From Bacteriovoracaceae bacterium UBA7317 (GTDB lineage: Bacteria; Bdellovibrionota; Bacteriovoracia; Bacteriovoracales; Bacteriovoracaceae), in assembly GCA_002474345.1 (NCBI GenBank), contig DKQD01000159.1, forward strand, positions 1 through 5,514: a stretch of 5,514 nt of DNA, given 5' to 3'. Made by a program: the position numbers and the translations under genes. Of this stretch, positions 4,970-5,514 are shown in pieces; the stretch's first letter is position 1, and the number at the start of each line of letters is the position of its first letter. The notes beneath the pieces were generated by a model. That model did no database searches and had not been told where the DNA came from. It was given only the letters and a program-made list of their open reading frames with translations.

Positions 4970-5514
4970 ATGTCTAAACGAATCCTCCATTTTTATTACG
5001 ATAAAAAAAGGGAAAGAATACTAGCAGGAGACTTTCAAGGAATTGTCTACGCTTTGGATAAAGAACTCAATATTATCAAACAATCAGATCCTTTAAAAAA
5101 TGGAAAAGGACTTTATGTTCTCATAAGTGATGAAGAAAAAATTTACGCGAGGGATACTGCAGGTAACCTTATTGTCTGGGATGCAGAAACACTAGAGGCA
5201 AAAGACTTCCTCTTTATGGAGCACCTAACTAATGAAAAAATTAAAGATGAAGACAGTGCACCCGTTCCTACAGTCTCCCACTGCCTTGCCTTTTATGAAG
5301 ATAAGCTTGTTATTACTAACCCCCATGGGCAGCTTGTCTTACTTAATAAGGAAACTCTTGCCCTAGAAAAAATTCACTATTTAAATAATGACTCTTTTTT
5401 TGAAGCCGTTAATACAGAACAAGACCTCCACATACTGACTGATTGTACAGGCCACCTTTGGACAGGAAACTTTGGTGACGGCGTTTTTAAAAATAAATTG
5501 AGGCTTGACCACGG
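4970..5514 (+). CDS. Beta-propeller (WD40-like) protein, N-terminal part
   Basis: The frame starts at ATG 4970, with AAGGGA (4958-4963) six bases upstream, and stays open to the window edge, giving 181 complete residues; the C-terminus is outside. Propeller-blade-like motifs recur: GDFQGIVYALD (20-30), DTAGNLIVWD (62-71), NPHGQLVLLN (117-126) and DCTGHLWTGNF (158-168). Each has a Gly turn followed by a hydrophobic strand, as in WD40 or PQQ-like blades of about 40 residues, so this should be roughly the first half of a propeller. There is no signal peptide (it starts MSKRILHFYYDKKRE), so it is cytosolic and probably a protein-binding scaffold or sensor; no catalytic motif is seen. It sits just behind the terminator of the cationic protein gene. 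No separate promoter is obvious in the 27-nt gap, so it may depend on read-through. WD40 as opposed to another propeller type is uncertain. Confidence 0.75.
   Translation, partial: MSKRILHFYYDKKRERILAGDFQGIVYALDKELNIIKQSDPLKNGKGLYVLISDEEKIYARDTAGNLIVWDAETLEAKDFLFMEHLTNEKIKDEDSAPVPTVSHCLAFYEDKLVITNPHGQLVLLNKETLALEKIHYLNNDSFFEAVNTEQDLHILTDCTGHLWTGNFGDGVFKNKLRLDH

Overview
The window reads as an AT-rich Gram-negative bacterial chromosome segment. It is densely coded, with good Shine-Dalgarno (SD) sites and two textbook sigma-54 (RpoN) promoters. The low G+C, RpoN use and a small Sec-exported basic protein would suit a low-GC member of Bdellovibrionota (Bacteriovorax-like) or a marine gammaproteobacterium. 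That placement is a guess, because no marker gene is present.

Layout. Positions 1-103 hold the tail of an unidentified gene. Positions 285-2098 hold a two-gene operon: an EcKL/choline-kinase-like small-molecule phosphotransferase overlapped by 10 nt by an inositol-monophosphatase/CysQ-family phosphatase, so a kinase and a phosphatase are translated as a coupled pair. Positions 2099-2420 have no gene but contain a near-perfect 29-nt dyad and a stack of two hairpins that ends just before a strong SD and a 64-codon orphan gene (2421-2615).

A sigma-54 promoter (2762-2777) then drives a 331-residue family-2 O-methyltransferase (2804-3799), with a predicted leader of only about 16 nt. A convergent gene on the minus strand (3850-4230) encodes a VOC/glyoxalase-fold enzyme with an intact metal tetrad.

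The 405-nt gap 4231-4635 is a compact regulatory region. It has the VOC gene's promoter, A-tract repeats, a pair of CACCA-N8-GTCA repeats 41 bp apart (candidate activator sites), a second exact sigma-54 promoter (4537-4552), and a terminator-like hairpin inside the predicted leader. It feeds an 87-residue protein (4636-4899) with a signal peptide and a strongly cationic mature part built from 14-residue repeats, followed by a strong intrinsic terminator. A beta-propeller-like gene starts at 4970 and runs off the window.

Most notable are the two exact RpoN promoters 1.8 kb apart, one of them controlling an exported cationic repeat protein through a possible attenuator, and the overlapping kinase/phosphatase pair. 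No RNA genes of known family, insertion sequences, integrases or CRISPR arrays were seen.
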